64,000 nt of DNA, taken from NCBI GenBank assembly GCA_033977485.1, contig CM066991.1, positions 51,128,850-51,192,849 of the forward strand, written 5' to 3'. The stretch comes from Hydrangea macrophylla. Its lineage: Eukaryota > Streptophyta > Magnoliopsida > Cornales > Hydrangeaceae. Shown here piece by piece: positions 22,522 through 32,316 of the stretch. The position numbers were made by a program, and so were the translations under genes. Below the pieces are notes generated by a model, which searched no databases, was not told the origin of the DNA, and saw only the letters and a list, made by a program, of their open reading frames with translations. Positions within the stretch are counted from its first letter, which is position 1, and every line of letters starts with the position of its first letter.

Positions 22522-22700
22522 TAGAAAGAGAACAACTCAATGTGGCCATAGCTGAAGAGATTGATCCGTTCGATCCCATCCATAATGTTAAGCCAAGCAA
22601 TGTGTTGAGCGGGATCATACAGTGCCATATCTTCTGTCACAGCTCTAAAAAAATTCAAAATTTTCCTCGTTTCACGAACTATCCCACCTACAAAGTAGAC
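22522..22700 (-). pseudogene. Element A copy of gene 2 (DUF7745-like), N-terminal fragment
   Basis: On the minus strand the reading LYDPAQHIAWLNIMDGIERINL matches the start of the element B gene 2 (LYDPTQLFAWLNIIDGVEWINL). It ends abruptly at the junction with integrase at about 22522. The lead-in sequence, including the AT microsatellite at 22755-22780, is shared with element B 62250-62360. Confidence 0.6.
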
Positions 22701-22984
22701 ACACTCACTATCACAAAATTGCCCATCACAGTAACATCAACAATCACAGAATTATATTGCACATATATATATATATATCGTCACATGGTCACCTACTAAA
22801 ACAAGCACACAACTACGCCACCAAATCGAAAACTATCCGAACTAAGGAAAAACATCATTATATCCTATCAATAGTGACAAATCATTCTACAAATCATCTA
22901 CCAAACACAAATCCCATTGTATACTAGTACAACCCAGTCAAAAACATAAAATGGAGACAAAACAAAAGTCCCCGCATAGAGGCC

Positions 22985-24345
22985 TCAGGCCTCCTCATCC
23001 TCTATAGGACCGCTTGGAGTATACATCGGCGATGGTCTTCTACCGTCCCTACAACTTGACTTGGACCTCGACGAGCCAGCACTACCCCCATGATACTGCA
23101 CACACCAGATAATAGAAACAATTAGCCATGAACCAACAGAAGTTTAGAATGGAGTTGAGTTAGAAATATACCAAAGACACCATCTAGTTAGTGGCGAACT
23201 GTCGCATGCCATTTATCTGCCAAAGACAAAGACTAAGGTTAGAACTCCATAACCTTAAGAGTCACAAAATTAGAGACATACCCGGTGGTCTCGCGTGAGG
23301 ACCAAGGACTGCAAGTTAGCCACCAGGGCATGACCTTCCTCACTGTAACTCTATGGGACATTGAGGACGCTTGCTGGCAGGGTAGGGTACCCATATATAA
23401 TCCATGGCACCTCCATGACCTGGGGAGAGCCATATGCATACAAAACATTGACAGTCCAGTCCTAAGGAGGGATGGGAAGAGAGGCTGAAGGGGCTAGTCT
23501 CTTGTACTGCCTGCGAGCCTGTAGGCACAAAATAAGTTAGGAGAAGATGAGTCAAAAACATAGGTAACGAATAGAGATAAAAATGTAAAACAAAAACTCA
23601 CATCAGGAGCAAAAAGTTGGGCATTAGAAACTAACCACAAAACAAAAACTCACATCAGGAGCGAAAAGTTGGGCATCAGAAAAACCAACCACGGTAGGTC
23701 TCATAACCAATCTCAGAATGAAAGTGGTCCCAAGCATCAGTGCCAATCAAATTTATTCACAGAGCAATACCGAAAAGATTATCATAATCCATCATGGGAG
23801 GGGTATGAGGAACATAGTACCTGGGAACGCCAATCACCTATTGAGATACTCGCTCCCCAAGACACCACTGCCTGCCAACAGAACTCTCAATTAAGAAGCA
23901 GCGAGAATTAAGGGGCTGGACCCCCTGAATCTCCTCGTGAGTAGCATAGGAGACGCCTTCCCAAGGCGCCCATTCAACACCAGCGGTGGTTAGATCAGAA
24001 AGGAAGTTCCTCAACAGAATAATACAGTGAGCTTTGGTTTTGACCATAACCACATCCCTTCGCCATCGCAAGCCCTAGGAGAACAAAGGCATTGGAGCTA
24101 TGCCATCCTCATCCTCGCCTGACTCATCAACAGGAGAGAGATCCAACATCTTCAGATACTCAAAACTTCAGAGCTACATAGAAAGTATACCAAGATCAGA
24201 AAGCAAAAGCAGAAATCGAAATGAAAAAGCTGAAAGAGGAAAGTCACAAGATATACCTCCCAAGCTCGTCAAAACCCTCTAGTCAATGTGACACCGTCAC
24301 GAGAAACATCACCCATGTGCTTGTAGAGATGAGCTAATGTGGCAC
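22985..24345 (-). pseudogene. Element A copy of gene 1 (plant-mobile-domain-like), five exons
   Basis: Minus-strand exons, inferred from GT-AG signals and alignment to 62559-64000: 24345-24257, 24173 to about 23654, 23518-23282, 23216-23172 and 23095-22985. Introns are 24256-24174 (GTATAT..TGTAG), about 23653-23519 (GTGAGT..CTACAG), 23281-23217 (GTATGT..GGCAG) and 23171-23096 (GTATAT..GTGCAG). Coding highlights are DESGEDEDGMAP, LLRNFLSDLTTAGVEWAPWE, GRQWCLGER, a short exon with MRQFATN, and a serine/arginine-rich acidic tail ending EDEEA. Several TAG codons stand where the other copy or the family has Q. A 52-bp duplication (23590-23688) doubles the second donor. The gene is cut by Copia-1 at 24345/24346. 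Confidence 0.6.
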
Positions 24346-25011
24346 TGTTGGTCCCGTTTTAAAATTTTTAGAGCTTGCGAAAGCGATTAACATTGAAAAC
24401 TCCTTTCAAAAATAGTTCTGGTTCAAAACCAACATGCATATGATTATCAAATCAGATCCTATACCATTTATGATTAGTTGGATTCTTACGAGAACACTTC
24501 AATCAAGATCCATATGCTGTTCCTCCTTTGCGGTCCAAAAATCTTCACGCGTAAACTCTTGCAGCTCTCCAATCATTAGACCTGGTGATGATCAATAAGG
24601 TTAGAGGAAGAGAGAAAATATATGTGGGAGAGAAAGAGAGAGGTTCGTATAGGGTTAAGAGAACAAGCCCAAAAATTCTCTCTTCACATATATTTATAAC
24701 TCTCATATCCATCCACTAAACTTAGTTGGACTTTGACTTCATAAGAGCTACACATGGGACCTCTAGGCTCCTCCTAATTGGATTGAATTAATATAAATTG
24801 TACCCAACTAATATCATTACCCAAATAGTCTAAATTAACTAGTTAATATCAATTTCACTACATGACATTAACTGCAATCCAAAATAGGAGAGACAAATCA
24901 CAGAGCAATATCTTGATCTTATGAAATGACATTAATGCCCCTCTACCTTCAGTATTCATAATTATCAATGAGACTAAGTAGTACTGTCTCCCAGTTGATA
25001 ATTATAGCTTA
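24346..25011 (-). mobile_element. Copia-1 3' LTR, left part
   Basis: It starts TGTTGGTCCCG at 24346, exactly where homology of the flanking gene 1 copy to element B ends. It continues across element R at 34458. The word content near the break and in the right part aligns with the Copia-2 LTR (43321-44796) at roughly three quarters identity by eye. The reconstructed LTR is about 1380 bp. Confidence 0.75.
25007..25011. repeat. Target-site duplication of element R, left copy
   Basis: GCTTA at 25007-25011 is repeated at 34453-34457 directly outside the two LTR edges of element R, marking one insertion into the Copia-1 LTR. Confidence 0.85.
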
Positions 25012-25630
25012 TGATGATGCCAAAAACTGGTAAGAAAGATTTGGACAGAAAATAAGGTAAGAAAGGGTTTGTATGTGGTTCGGTCCCGTTAACAAGGTGA
25101 CCTACGTCCACGGTTGCGTCTGTGCGCTTCTCACTAGCAGATCACCGACGGGCCTGGTGAGCCAACAAAGATGGGCGGCACTACCAGTAATACCGGCCGG
25201 GTGTATGCGTGTAGATGGTGAGTTCTCTGTTGATTGCTTGTATGCTTAGAGAATTGATTTCGGGGGATCCCTTTGATAGGGTAGGTGGGCTCTTTTATAG
25301 ACTCAAGAGTCCACCCTTACATGGTAAAGAATTGATAAGATTAGGGAACCTAATCTAATTACAATAGATTTGCTTGATCTTAGGAGCGTTTCCTAAATGG
25401 GTTAGGAAACTGCCATATCTCCTTCCACAGACTTGTAATTGATTTAGGAAACTGCTGGTTGGACGGGATCTCGAGTGTCCGCGACCGTCAAGCCCGGGCA
25501 ACCGGTGCGAACCGCTCGGTCTCGAGGTTACCTCGGGAATGCTTAACCGGACGGGCGCCCTCACCGGAAGAACCGGCTCCTCCTAGCGACATGGCACTGT
25601 TCCATTGGCTAGATTATTTTGGACATATCA
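25012..25630 (-). mobile_element. 3' LTR of element R
   Basis: 619 bp, TGATGATGCC to CATATCA on the plus strand. It retains about 45 bp near 25380-25425 that are missing from the other LTR. Confidence 0.9.
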
Positions 25631-25645
25631 GCTGCCCCCCATTTT
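25631..25645 (-). other. Polypurine tract of element R
   Basis: On the minus strand, AAATGGGGGGCAGC abuts the 3' LTR start. Confidence 0.8.
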
Positions 25646-26026
25646 TGGAACTGACTGGATGCGTCATCGAGTGAGGATTCAAAAATCAGTATTGCCTTGG
25701 GAACCGTCCAGATATCGTCCGGGAGTGCGGCTCGAGATGGGGCCCACACTCCAGGTTGCTCGGCGGATTAACCGACCGATACAGGTAGGAGCTCGGGTTT
25801 AAGTATTGCAACGTGTCAGGGAGTAATTGGCCTGGTCAGGGTTCAGCGTAATCAATTCGGATGTAACCAAACAGTCGCGCGGTAACTGGACTGTCATGTC
25901 ACGCATTTAATGCGCGCGCTATTTTAGGCGACCCTTCACGTGCCCGAGATGATAGCTGTCAATGACTTTTGGCGGGAGAGCGTCTGAGCCGTCAGATCAG
26001 TTCCAATCTGAGCCATTCATGACTTC

Positions 26027-26033
26027 TATATAA
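26027..26033 (+). promoter_or_regulatory. TATA box of the antisense ORF in element R
   Basis: TATATAA within CTTCTATATAAGGTG lies 123 bp before the ORF start at 26156, with an appropriate leader between. The orientation is opposite to gag-pol, so the ORF has its own promoter inside the retroelement. Confidence 0.6.
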
Positions 26034-26155
26034 GGTGTACTTTCTCATTCAATATATTCCCACTATTTGTAGATTGAGTATACCGAGCAATCTCTGAGAA
26101 CACAGTTTCCCCGAGCTCTTTTCCTCTACTTTCTTACAATCCAAGCTTCTTCCTC

Positions 26156-27236
26156 ATGGCCTCCCAAGTTGATCTAATCTCCAGTGAAGGACTTACTACG
26201 TTCAGGAGGGACTGCGAGATCCCTGACGATGTCGGGCTCCGTCCTTATATCGAAGGAGAGGAGGTGGCTCTACCCTCAGTCCTTATTAGCAGCTATCTGT
26301 TGCTAATAGTGGGGCTACGTTTTCCTCTATTTGCCTCCTTCTGCGATCTCTTGCAAGGATTGCATTTCCTGCTCGTCAAGTTTTGCCCGAATCTTGCCCG
26401 ACTGCTTTGGGGCATATCAGTGCTGAACGAGCGGCTCAGGATACTACTCCGCTCTGTGGATATCGCCAGGTGCTATCTCTTGAGCATAGACCGCGAGGAT
26501 GGATGTCGCCAGGTGCTATCTCGTCCGAGGTCTAGACTTCCCCAATAGGAACTGGCGTCAATACCCTTGGGTCGTGGTCTCCGGCAACTGGTTGGTGGAC
26601 CCCTTTATGTGCCCTCTTTCAACTTTTGATCCCGAGCTGTGCAAGATGTCCTTTATCGCTTTCTGCGACGTTGCTTCCTCTGTGGCTGATATGGAGGCGA
26701 TCGACCGAGCGGTCGAGGCCAGCCTCGGGTTTTCCGATTTGATCGGGGGACCTGCTGGGGAGGTTAGCGGTGAAGCTCCTCTTGCAGCTCCTGTTGCGAC
26801 TGCTTCCGGGTCGCGCTGTTATACTCGGTCCATGGCATCCGGTCCACGCGCCATAAGAGGGGCCGCCCCATCTGAAGGGCCAATTACTGTGACCACCAGT
26901 TCTGGTCCATCCTCGTCCGGGGACACAGATACGCCATCGGGCCCGACCAGGAACCATAAGGAAAAAGCAGTTGAGGAAGAGTCTCAGCCCCAACCGAAAA
27001 GGAGTCGGCTGGAAACACCCGCCGATCTTCATGTGCCCGGCTCTTGGACAGGCCTCTCCCTTAGTAATTTGGAAGGTCGTCTGCAGGAGCTGGAGAAGCA
27101 AAACGCTCTTCTGCAAATGGACTCCGCCATGCGGGATGTAGATTTTCATGCCCTGGAGCTTACCGTCCAAGAGCTGGTGGCCAGGATGGCGGCCATGGAG
27201 GAGGAGATCAAGGCTTTGAAGGGCAAGGGGTCCTGA
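26156..27236 (+). pseudogene. Antisense ORF of element R, gypsy-type transposase (Transposase_28)-like
   Basis: Two overlapping frames (26156-26548 and 26499-27236) together encode about 350 residues. The first part (TFRRDCEIPDDVGLRPY, then LRFPLFASFCDLLQ and LARLLWGISVLNE) has the pattern of the putative gypsy-type transposase family found antisense in Tat/Retand elements. The second continues with RNWRQYPWVVVSGNW. Then come a serine/glycine/proline-rich linker, a basic patch QPKRSRLE (possible nuclear signal) and a C-terminal coiled coil (27060-27225). The frame changes near 26500, beside a duplicated ATCGCCAGGTGCTATCTC word (26461-26480 and 26504-26522). Its role in the element is not known. 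Confidence 0.65.
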
Positions 27237-28284
27237 AAGATCTCTTCCTTTTCTCTTTTTTTTTTTTTTTTTTTATGTTTTTTGGGGAGGCTACTACAAC
27301 TGCCCCCTAGGCTTTGTACAGTTTTTATTAATGAAAAGGCCCTTGAGGTCAATCTTTCCATCAACTATGTTGTTTCTCTGTATCGTGCCTGTTTGTTGAT
27401 ATCCGTTTGGTTTTTGGCCGACCTAACACCTGCCTTAGCAAATGTTTTAGGATTGTAACCAACAGAACACCTAGTCTTACTGACCTATTTAAAAGGTAGT
27501 TGCCCGGAGTGCTGCAGGAACCGGTCCTATTTAGCCTCCGGGTCGCCCGGTGCATTATAGAAATACCCTGTATTACCGTCTGGGTTGTCTCGGCATATCA
27601 TAGGCGTATCCTGTTTTATAATTTGGGATATATCTCTGATCACTGTTAAGTACCTAGGAAGATTTCCCAAGCTCTTGTAGTGACCGGTGTGATTCCCTAT
27701 TTTGGCCTAATATTCCCCTGCACCCCAAGCATTTTGCTAAGGCGGGAGTATGGGAGTAAGTGGCCGTAGGAAACTGACCTAGAACATGGGTGGTTGCAAG
27801 CTTGCCATCGTCGGCCACCTAGGGGTTTTTCCCCATCGTTAGCTGGACCTAAGCGAAGCCTTAAATAATTTCCTGTTTAGGTCTCGATTCCCCTTGCCCC
27901 TGAGCTTCCTGTACAGGCGAGGGCGTGTCGGGGAGCGGCTATAGGAAACTGACCTGGAATATGGGTGGTTACAGGGTCCTTTCATGCCTGGGTTCGGAGC
28001 CCGAGGTCTTTTTCTGCCTTGGGGTTAGGCCTAAGGTCATTGTTGCCTCGGGGTTAGGCCCGAGGTCTTTTTTCTTGCCTTGGGGTTAGGTCTGAGGTCT
28101 TTTTTTCTGCCTTGGGGTTAAGCTCGAGGTCTTTTTTTTTGCATTGCACGGGGTACTGACAGGAATAAATTTTCAAAGCGAACTATTCAATTTTATTTGA
28201 AAAATAATAACCTATAACGGTTGCCCAATCAGAGCTACAAGAAAGAAATTTTCCTATAATACTAAATTCCCATGGTCAGACGCT
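27237..28284. repeat. Spacer with tandem repeats between integrase and antisense ORF of element R
   Basis: No gene. A T run at 27260-27275 and the AATGAAAAGG region near 27330 may be the antisense transcript's 3' end. A block (GGCCGTAGGAAACTGACCTGG context) is repeated at about 27760 and 27935. A roughly 34-bp unit, TGCCTTGGGGTTAGGCCTGA plus a T run, repeats about five times at 27980-28142. Confidence 0.75.
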
Positions 28285-29425
28285 ACTGATAGTACTTGCG
28301 GAGGTGTTGCACGTTCCAAGGATGAGTGAGATCATGCCCGTCCATGCTCTGTAGCCAGTAGATTCCCGGTCGGTTGACCCGAGTCACTTTATACATGCCT
28401 TCCCAGTTTGCCCCTAATTTCCCGTGGCTTGGGATTCAGGTAGACTGGTTCACTGTCTTGAGGACGAGGTCTCCAACTTGAAAACTGCGGTGCTTTACCT
28501 TGCTATTGTAATACCGCGAGACCCTTTGCTTGTAGTCTGCCACCTTCAGATAGGCCTGGTCTCTTTTTTCTTCCACTAGGTCCAGTTCTGTCCTGAGGGC
28601 TTCTCCGTTGTCCGGATCACTGAAGTTGGCCACCCGGTATGTTGGTAGCCCGAGCTCTGTGGGGACCACTGCCTCGAAATCGTAGGTTAAGGAGAACGGG
28701 GTCTCGCCAATAGCCGCTCGGGGTGTAGTGCGTTAGGCCCACAGGAGGGTTGGTAGCTCTTCAGCCCACAACCCTTTGGCACCTTCAAGCCTTGTCTTGA
28801 TTGACTGCAAGATTGTCCGGTTGGTTACCCCGGCTTGACCATTGGCTTGTGGATGCTCGGGGGAAGAGTAATGATTTAGTATCCCGTAACCCGAGCAGAA
28901 CTGTCTGAAGATGGGTGTATCAAATTGTCTGCCATTATCACTGATCAGGACTCGGGGAATGCCGAACCTACTGGAGGATATTTCTTTCCACAAAGCTCTC
29001 CATTTTGCCGCTTTGTTATCGTTGCCAAGGGTTCGGCCTCCGCCCACTTGGTGAAGTAGTCAACAGCTATCATGGTAAATTTGACTTGCCCTTTTCCTGT
29101 CGGTAAAGGACCAACAATGTCAATTCCCCACTAGGCAAATGGCCAGGGACTGTGGATCGGTGTCTGGAGTTCTCCCGGTCGGTTGATCCTCGGAGAGTAC
29201 TTTTGGCACTTGTCACACCTTCGAGCATACTCCTACGAATCTCGGGCCATTGTTGGCCAATAGTAACCTTGTAGTAGGGCCTTTCTGGAGAGTCCCCGAC
29301 CTCCAACGTGGTTCCCGCACACACCTTCATAGAATTTCAAATAGTATTGCTTGCACTTGCGCAGGATGAACGCAGCGGAGGTACGGGATAGTGAATCCTC
29401 TCTTGTAGAGGATGCTGTCAAGAAG
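28285..29425 (-). pseudogene. Element R integrase (frameshifted)
   Basis: The minus-strand reading gives the zinc-binding region (HVGGRGLSRKALLQGYYWP, then CDKCQKYSP), core strands GIDIVGPLPTGKGQ and AVDYFTKWAEAEPL, the second catalytic D in LISDNGRQFD (about 28930) and a C-terminus through DLVLKTVNQST to HPWNVQHLRKYY (about 28285). The catalytic glutamate position in QANGQAGVTNRTIL (about 28820-28860) is glycine instead of the usual E. At least two frameshifts (about 29100-29240 and 28990) and several stops break it. It overlaps the end of the upstream pol frame. Confidence 0.85.
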
Positions 29426-31564
29426 GTGATACCGCGCTACCCGGTACTTGACCCGGCGTGCCTCCTCTTTGTCATCTGGTAGCCTTCTTGTTGTGAAGAA
29501 TGTCACCAGCGGGTCCATCCAGCTAGGTCCCAGAGTGACCAGGTCAACCTCCATGCCCTCTGAGTTGATCACACTAGGCTCGGGTAGGAATTGTATCCTT
29601 ATCCCAGGCAAGTCTGACTCAGAAGACGAGGCGAGGCGAACCAATCGGTCAGCTCTGGTACTCTCTTCTCTAGGTATCTGAGTGATGGAGAATCCTCGGC
29701 GCTTCTTGTAAACCGCCCGGACAAGGGCCAAGTAGGCTACCATGTTGTCTTCCTGTGCTTCGTATTCTTGGTTTACCTGATTGACCACGAGCTGGGAGTC
29801 ACTGTAGCCCTGAACCTGTTGCGCACTCATCGAGATGGCTAACTGTAACCCGACCAAGAGGGCTTCGTATTCGGCTTTATTATTGGAGGCACGGAACCCG
29901 AACCTTAGTGCATATTCGAGCTGGATACCGTCGGGGGTAGTCAAGATGATTCCTGCCCCACTACCTTGCTGATTGGAGGAGCCATCCACATGCAGTACCC
30001 AGGTTGGGATGTTGGAGTGTAATCCGGGCGGTAAGACCGGAGGCTCGGACTCTTCGACCGGGTCCTCAGGATACGTAAACTCGACCAGAAAGTCTGCTAC
30101 GGCTTGCCCCTTGATGGTTGTCCGGGGTTGGTAGATCACTTCGAACTCTTCCAAGTCCAAGGCCCACTTGACGAGCCTCCCGGATGTGTCTGGCCGACTC
30201 AGAATTCTGCAGGGAGGTTGATCTGTAAGGACTACAATGGCATGGGCCTGAAAGTATGGGCGAAACCTTTGGGCTGAGGTGATAAGGGCGAAGGCCAGTT
30301 TCTTGATGCGGGAGTATCTGCCCTCTGCGCCCTGCAACGCCCGGCTGGTGTAGTACACTGGGAACTGTATTCCATGCTCCTCCCGAATAAGTGCCAAGCT
30401 AACCGCCGATGGTGACACTGCCAAGTATAAAAATAATTCTTCCCCCGGCACGGGTGTTGAGAGGAGAGGGGGGGATGCCAGGTACTTCTTGAGTTCCTGG
30501 AATGCCTCTTCACACTCTTCTGACCACTGGAACGCTTTGCGGAGGATTTTGAAGAATGGCAAACACCGGTCGGTAGCTCGGGAGACAAATCTGTTTAGTG
30601 CGGCCACTCGTCCGGCTAGGCTCTGGACTTCCTTCGTTGATTTGGGTGACCGCATGTTGATGATAGCTTTGATCTTCTCGGGGTTTGCTTCGATTCCCCG
30701 TCTGCTGACTAGATGGCCAAGAAACTTCCCGGACGAGACGCCAAAGTTGCATTTGGCCGGGTTCAACCTCATCCTGAATTTTCTCAAAATGCTGAAGGCC
30801 CCGGCCAGGTGCTCGAGGTGGTCAGGCTCGTCTTGGCTCTTGACCAGCAGATCATCCACGTATACCTCCATAGACTTTCCAATGAGGTCTTTGAATATGT
30901 AGTTGACCAGGCATTGGTAGGTAGCCCCGGCATTATTGAGGCCGAATGGCATGACCTTGTAGCAGTATGTGCCTTGGTCAGTGATGAATGCAATCTTCTC
31001 TTCATCCCTGGGGTACATGCTGATCTGGTTGTACCCCGAGTAAGCGTCCATGAATAAGAGGAGGGAGTGACCCACGGTGGAGACCACAAGGAGGTCTATC
31101 CTGGGCAGCGGATAGCAGTCCTTGGGGCAGGCCTTGTTGAGGTCGGTGAAGTCTACACACATTCTCCACTTCCCGTTGCTTTTCTTACTAAGAACGACGT
31201 TAGCTAGCCAATCGGGATAGTGGACCTCTCGGATTGACTTCGCCGTTTGGAGCTTCTCGACCTCCTCACTCACTGCCTTCCGTCTCTCGGGGGCCATGCC
31301 CCTTCTTTTTTGCTTAATCAGACGGCAATCCGGGTTGACATTGAGACGATGGGACATTACCCGGGGTTCAATCCCGGGCATATCCTCATGACTCCAAGCA
31401 AAAATATCTTGATTTTGCCTCAGAAATTGAGTCAGTTTTTCCTTCAAAGCGGGCTCCAGTAGGGCACCTATGCTGACCGTGCGATCTGGGTACTCAGGAT
31501 CCAGCATTACTTGTTCCAATTCTTCCATCGGTCCTATCATCTCGCTCTGGTCCCAGTGGTCCAT
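29327..31564 (-). CDS. Element R pol: reverse transcriptase, RNase H and archaeal-type RNase H (745 aa open)
   Basis: One uninterrupted frame. Residues 100-290 are reverse transcriptase: KWRMCVDFTDLNKACPKD, FMDAYSGYNQI, YKVMPFGLNNAGATYQ and the catalytic MEVYVDDLLVKS near residue 240. RNase H follows at about 340-470 (connection FQWSEECEEAFQELKKYL, then YYTSRALQGAEGRYSRI). A second RNase H follows at about 520-650 (LHVDGSSNQQGSGAGI, ASNNKAEYEALL, GYSDSQLVVNQV). Two RNase H domains in tandem are typical of the Tat lineage. The open frame and intact YVDD show this part has decayed least. The true N-terminus is probably fused to the protease frame upstream. Confidence 0.93.
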   Translation of the reverse strand: MDHWDQSEMIGPMEELEQVMLDPEYPDRTVSIGALLEPALKEKLTQFLRQNQDIFAWSHEDMPGIEPRVMSHRLNVNPDCRLIKQKRRGMAPERRKAVSEEVEKLQTAKSIREVHYPDWLANVVLSKKSNGKWRMCVDFTDLNKACPKDCYPLPRIDLLVVSTVGHSLLLFMDAYSGYNQISMYPRDEEKIAFITDQGTYCYKVMPFGLNNAGATYQCLVNYIFKDLIGKSMEVYVDDLLVKSQDEPDHLEHLAGAFSILRKFRMRLNPAKCNFGVSSGKFLGHLVSRRGIEANPEKIKAIINMRSPKSTKEVQSLAGRVAALNRFVSRATDRCLPFFKILRKAFQWSEECEEAFQELKKYLASPPLLSTPVPGEELFLYLAVSPSAVSLALIREEHGIQFPVYYTSRALQGAEGRYSRIKKLAFALITSAQRFRPYFQAHAIVVLTDQPPCRILSRPDTSGRLVKWALDLEEFEVIYQPRTTIKGQAVADFLVEFTYPEDPVEESEPPVLPPGLHSNIPTWVLHVDGSSNQQGSGAGIILTTPDGIQLEYALRFGFRASNNKAEYEALLVGLQLAISMSAQQVQGYSDSQLVVNQVNQEYEAQEDNMVAYLALVRAVYKKRRGFSITQIPREESTRADRLVRLASSSESDLPGIRIQFLPEPSVINSEGMEVDLVTLGPSWMDPLVTFFTTRRLPDDKEEARRVKYRVARYHLLDSILYKRGFTIPYLRCVHPAQVQAILFEIL

Positions 31565-31567
31565 TTC

Positions 31568-32316
31568 TTAGACGTTTAACGTTTCTGTGATTGCCCCCCT
31601 GCGCAACGAGCTAACATAACAACTCCGAGCGGTAGTCTGGTCTCCTCGCAAGCATCCAGGTCCCCGGGGAGTTGGGAACTTCACTGTTAAGCTATAGCTG
31701 GAGACAACTGCTCTAGCCCTATTGAGGGTCGGCCTGCCGAGGATGACGTTGTAGGCCGACGGGGCTTCTACTATCATAAATTTGGTCAGCACGGAAACCT
31801 GCTGTGGGTAGGTCCCCATGAGAACTGGGAGCTCGACTGTACCGAGCGGTTGTGTGTTGGAGCCATTAAATCCAACCAACTGGTAGCGACCGGCCAGAGC
31901 CGATCCCTAGAGATCCTGAGTTGATCGAATGCCGACATGAACATAATGTCGGACGAACTGTCTATGTCCACTAGCACCCTTTAGACCATATAGTTGGCTA
32001 TTGAAAGCGTCACTACTAGCGGGTCATCATGGGGGCAGTGGATGCCCTGCAAGTCGTCGGACGTGAATGTTAGAACATCGGTTGGGGAAGAGCCGGTGGA
32101 TTGGACCTGCCCGACATCCGCGCGGGACGCCCGGGCATGCCTCTTCCGTGCCGACTGTGATTCGCCTCCGCCTGACGTTCCACCAGAGATCACGTGGATG
32201 AGGCCAAGTGGTGGTGGTGGCTGATCAGGAGCTCGGGTGTCCTGCCGAGGTCATCTGTCAGCTGTGATGAACTCGGCGAGGTGTCCTTGCTCGATCAGCT
32301 TCTCTATTACTATCTT
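31568..32316 (-). pseudogene. Element R protease region (broken)
   Basis: Minus-strand fragments include DVLTFTSDDLQGIHCPHDDPLVVTL, then RVLVDIDSSSDIMFMSAFDQL (protease active-site region, near 31960) and YNVILGRPTLNRARAVVSS (near 31700). The last is the usual ILGRP motif before the RT frame. A stop at 31981-31983 and frameshifts near 31880-31910 separate the pieces. The active-site triplet reads DID rather than D(T/S/G)G, so it is probably inactive. Confidence 0.75.

Noticed and set aside
26619..27170. 183-codon minus-strand ORF
   Set aside because: It is the shadow of the antisense ORF of element R on the opposite strand. No motifs are recognisable, while the plus-strand frame shows family motifs and a coiled coil.
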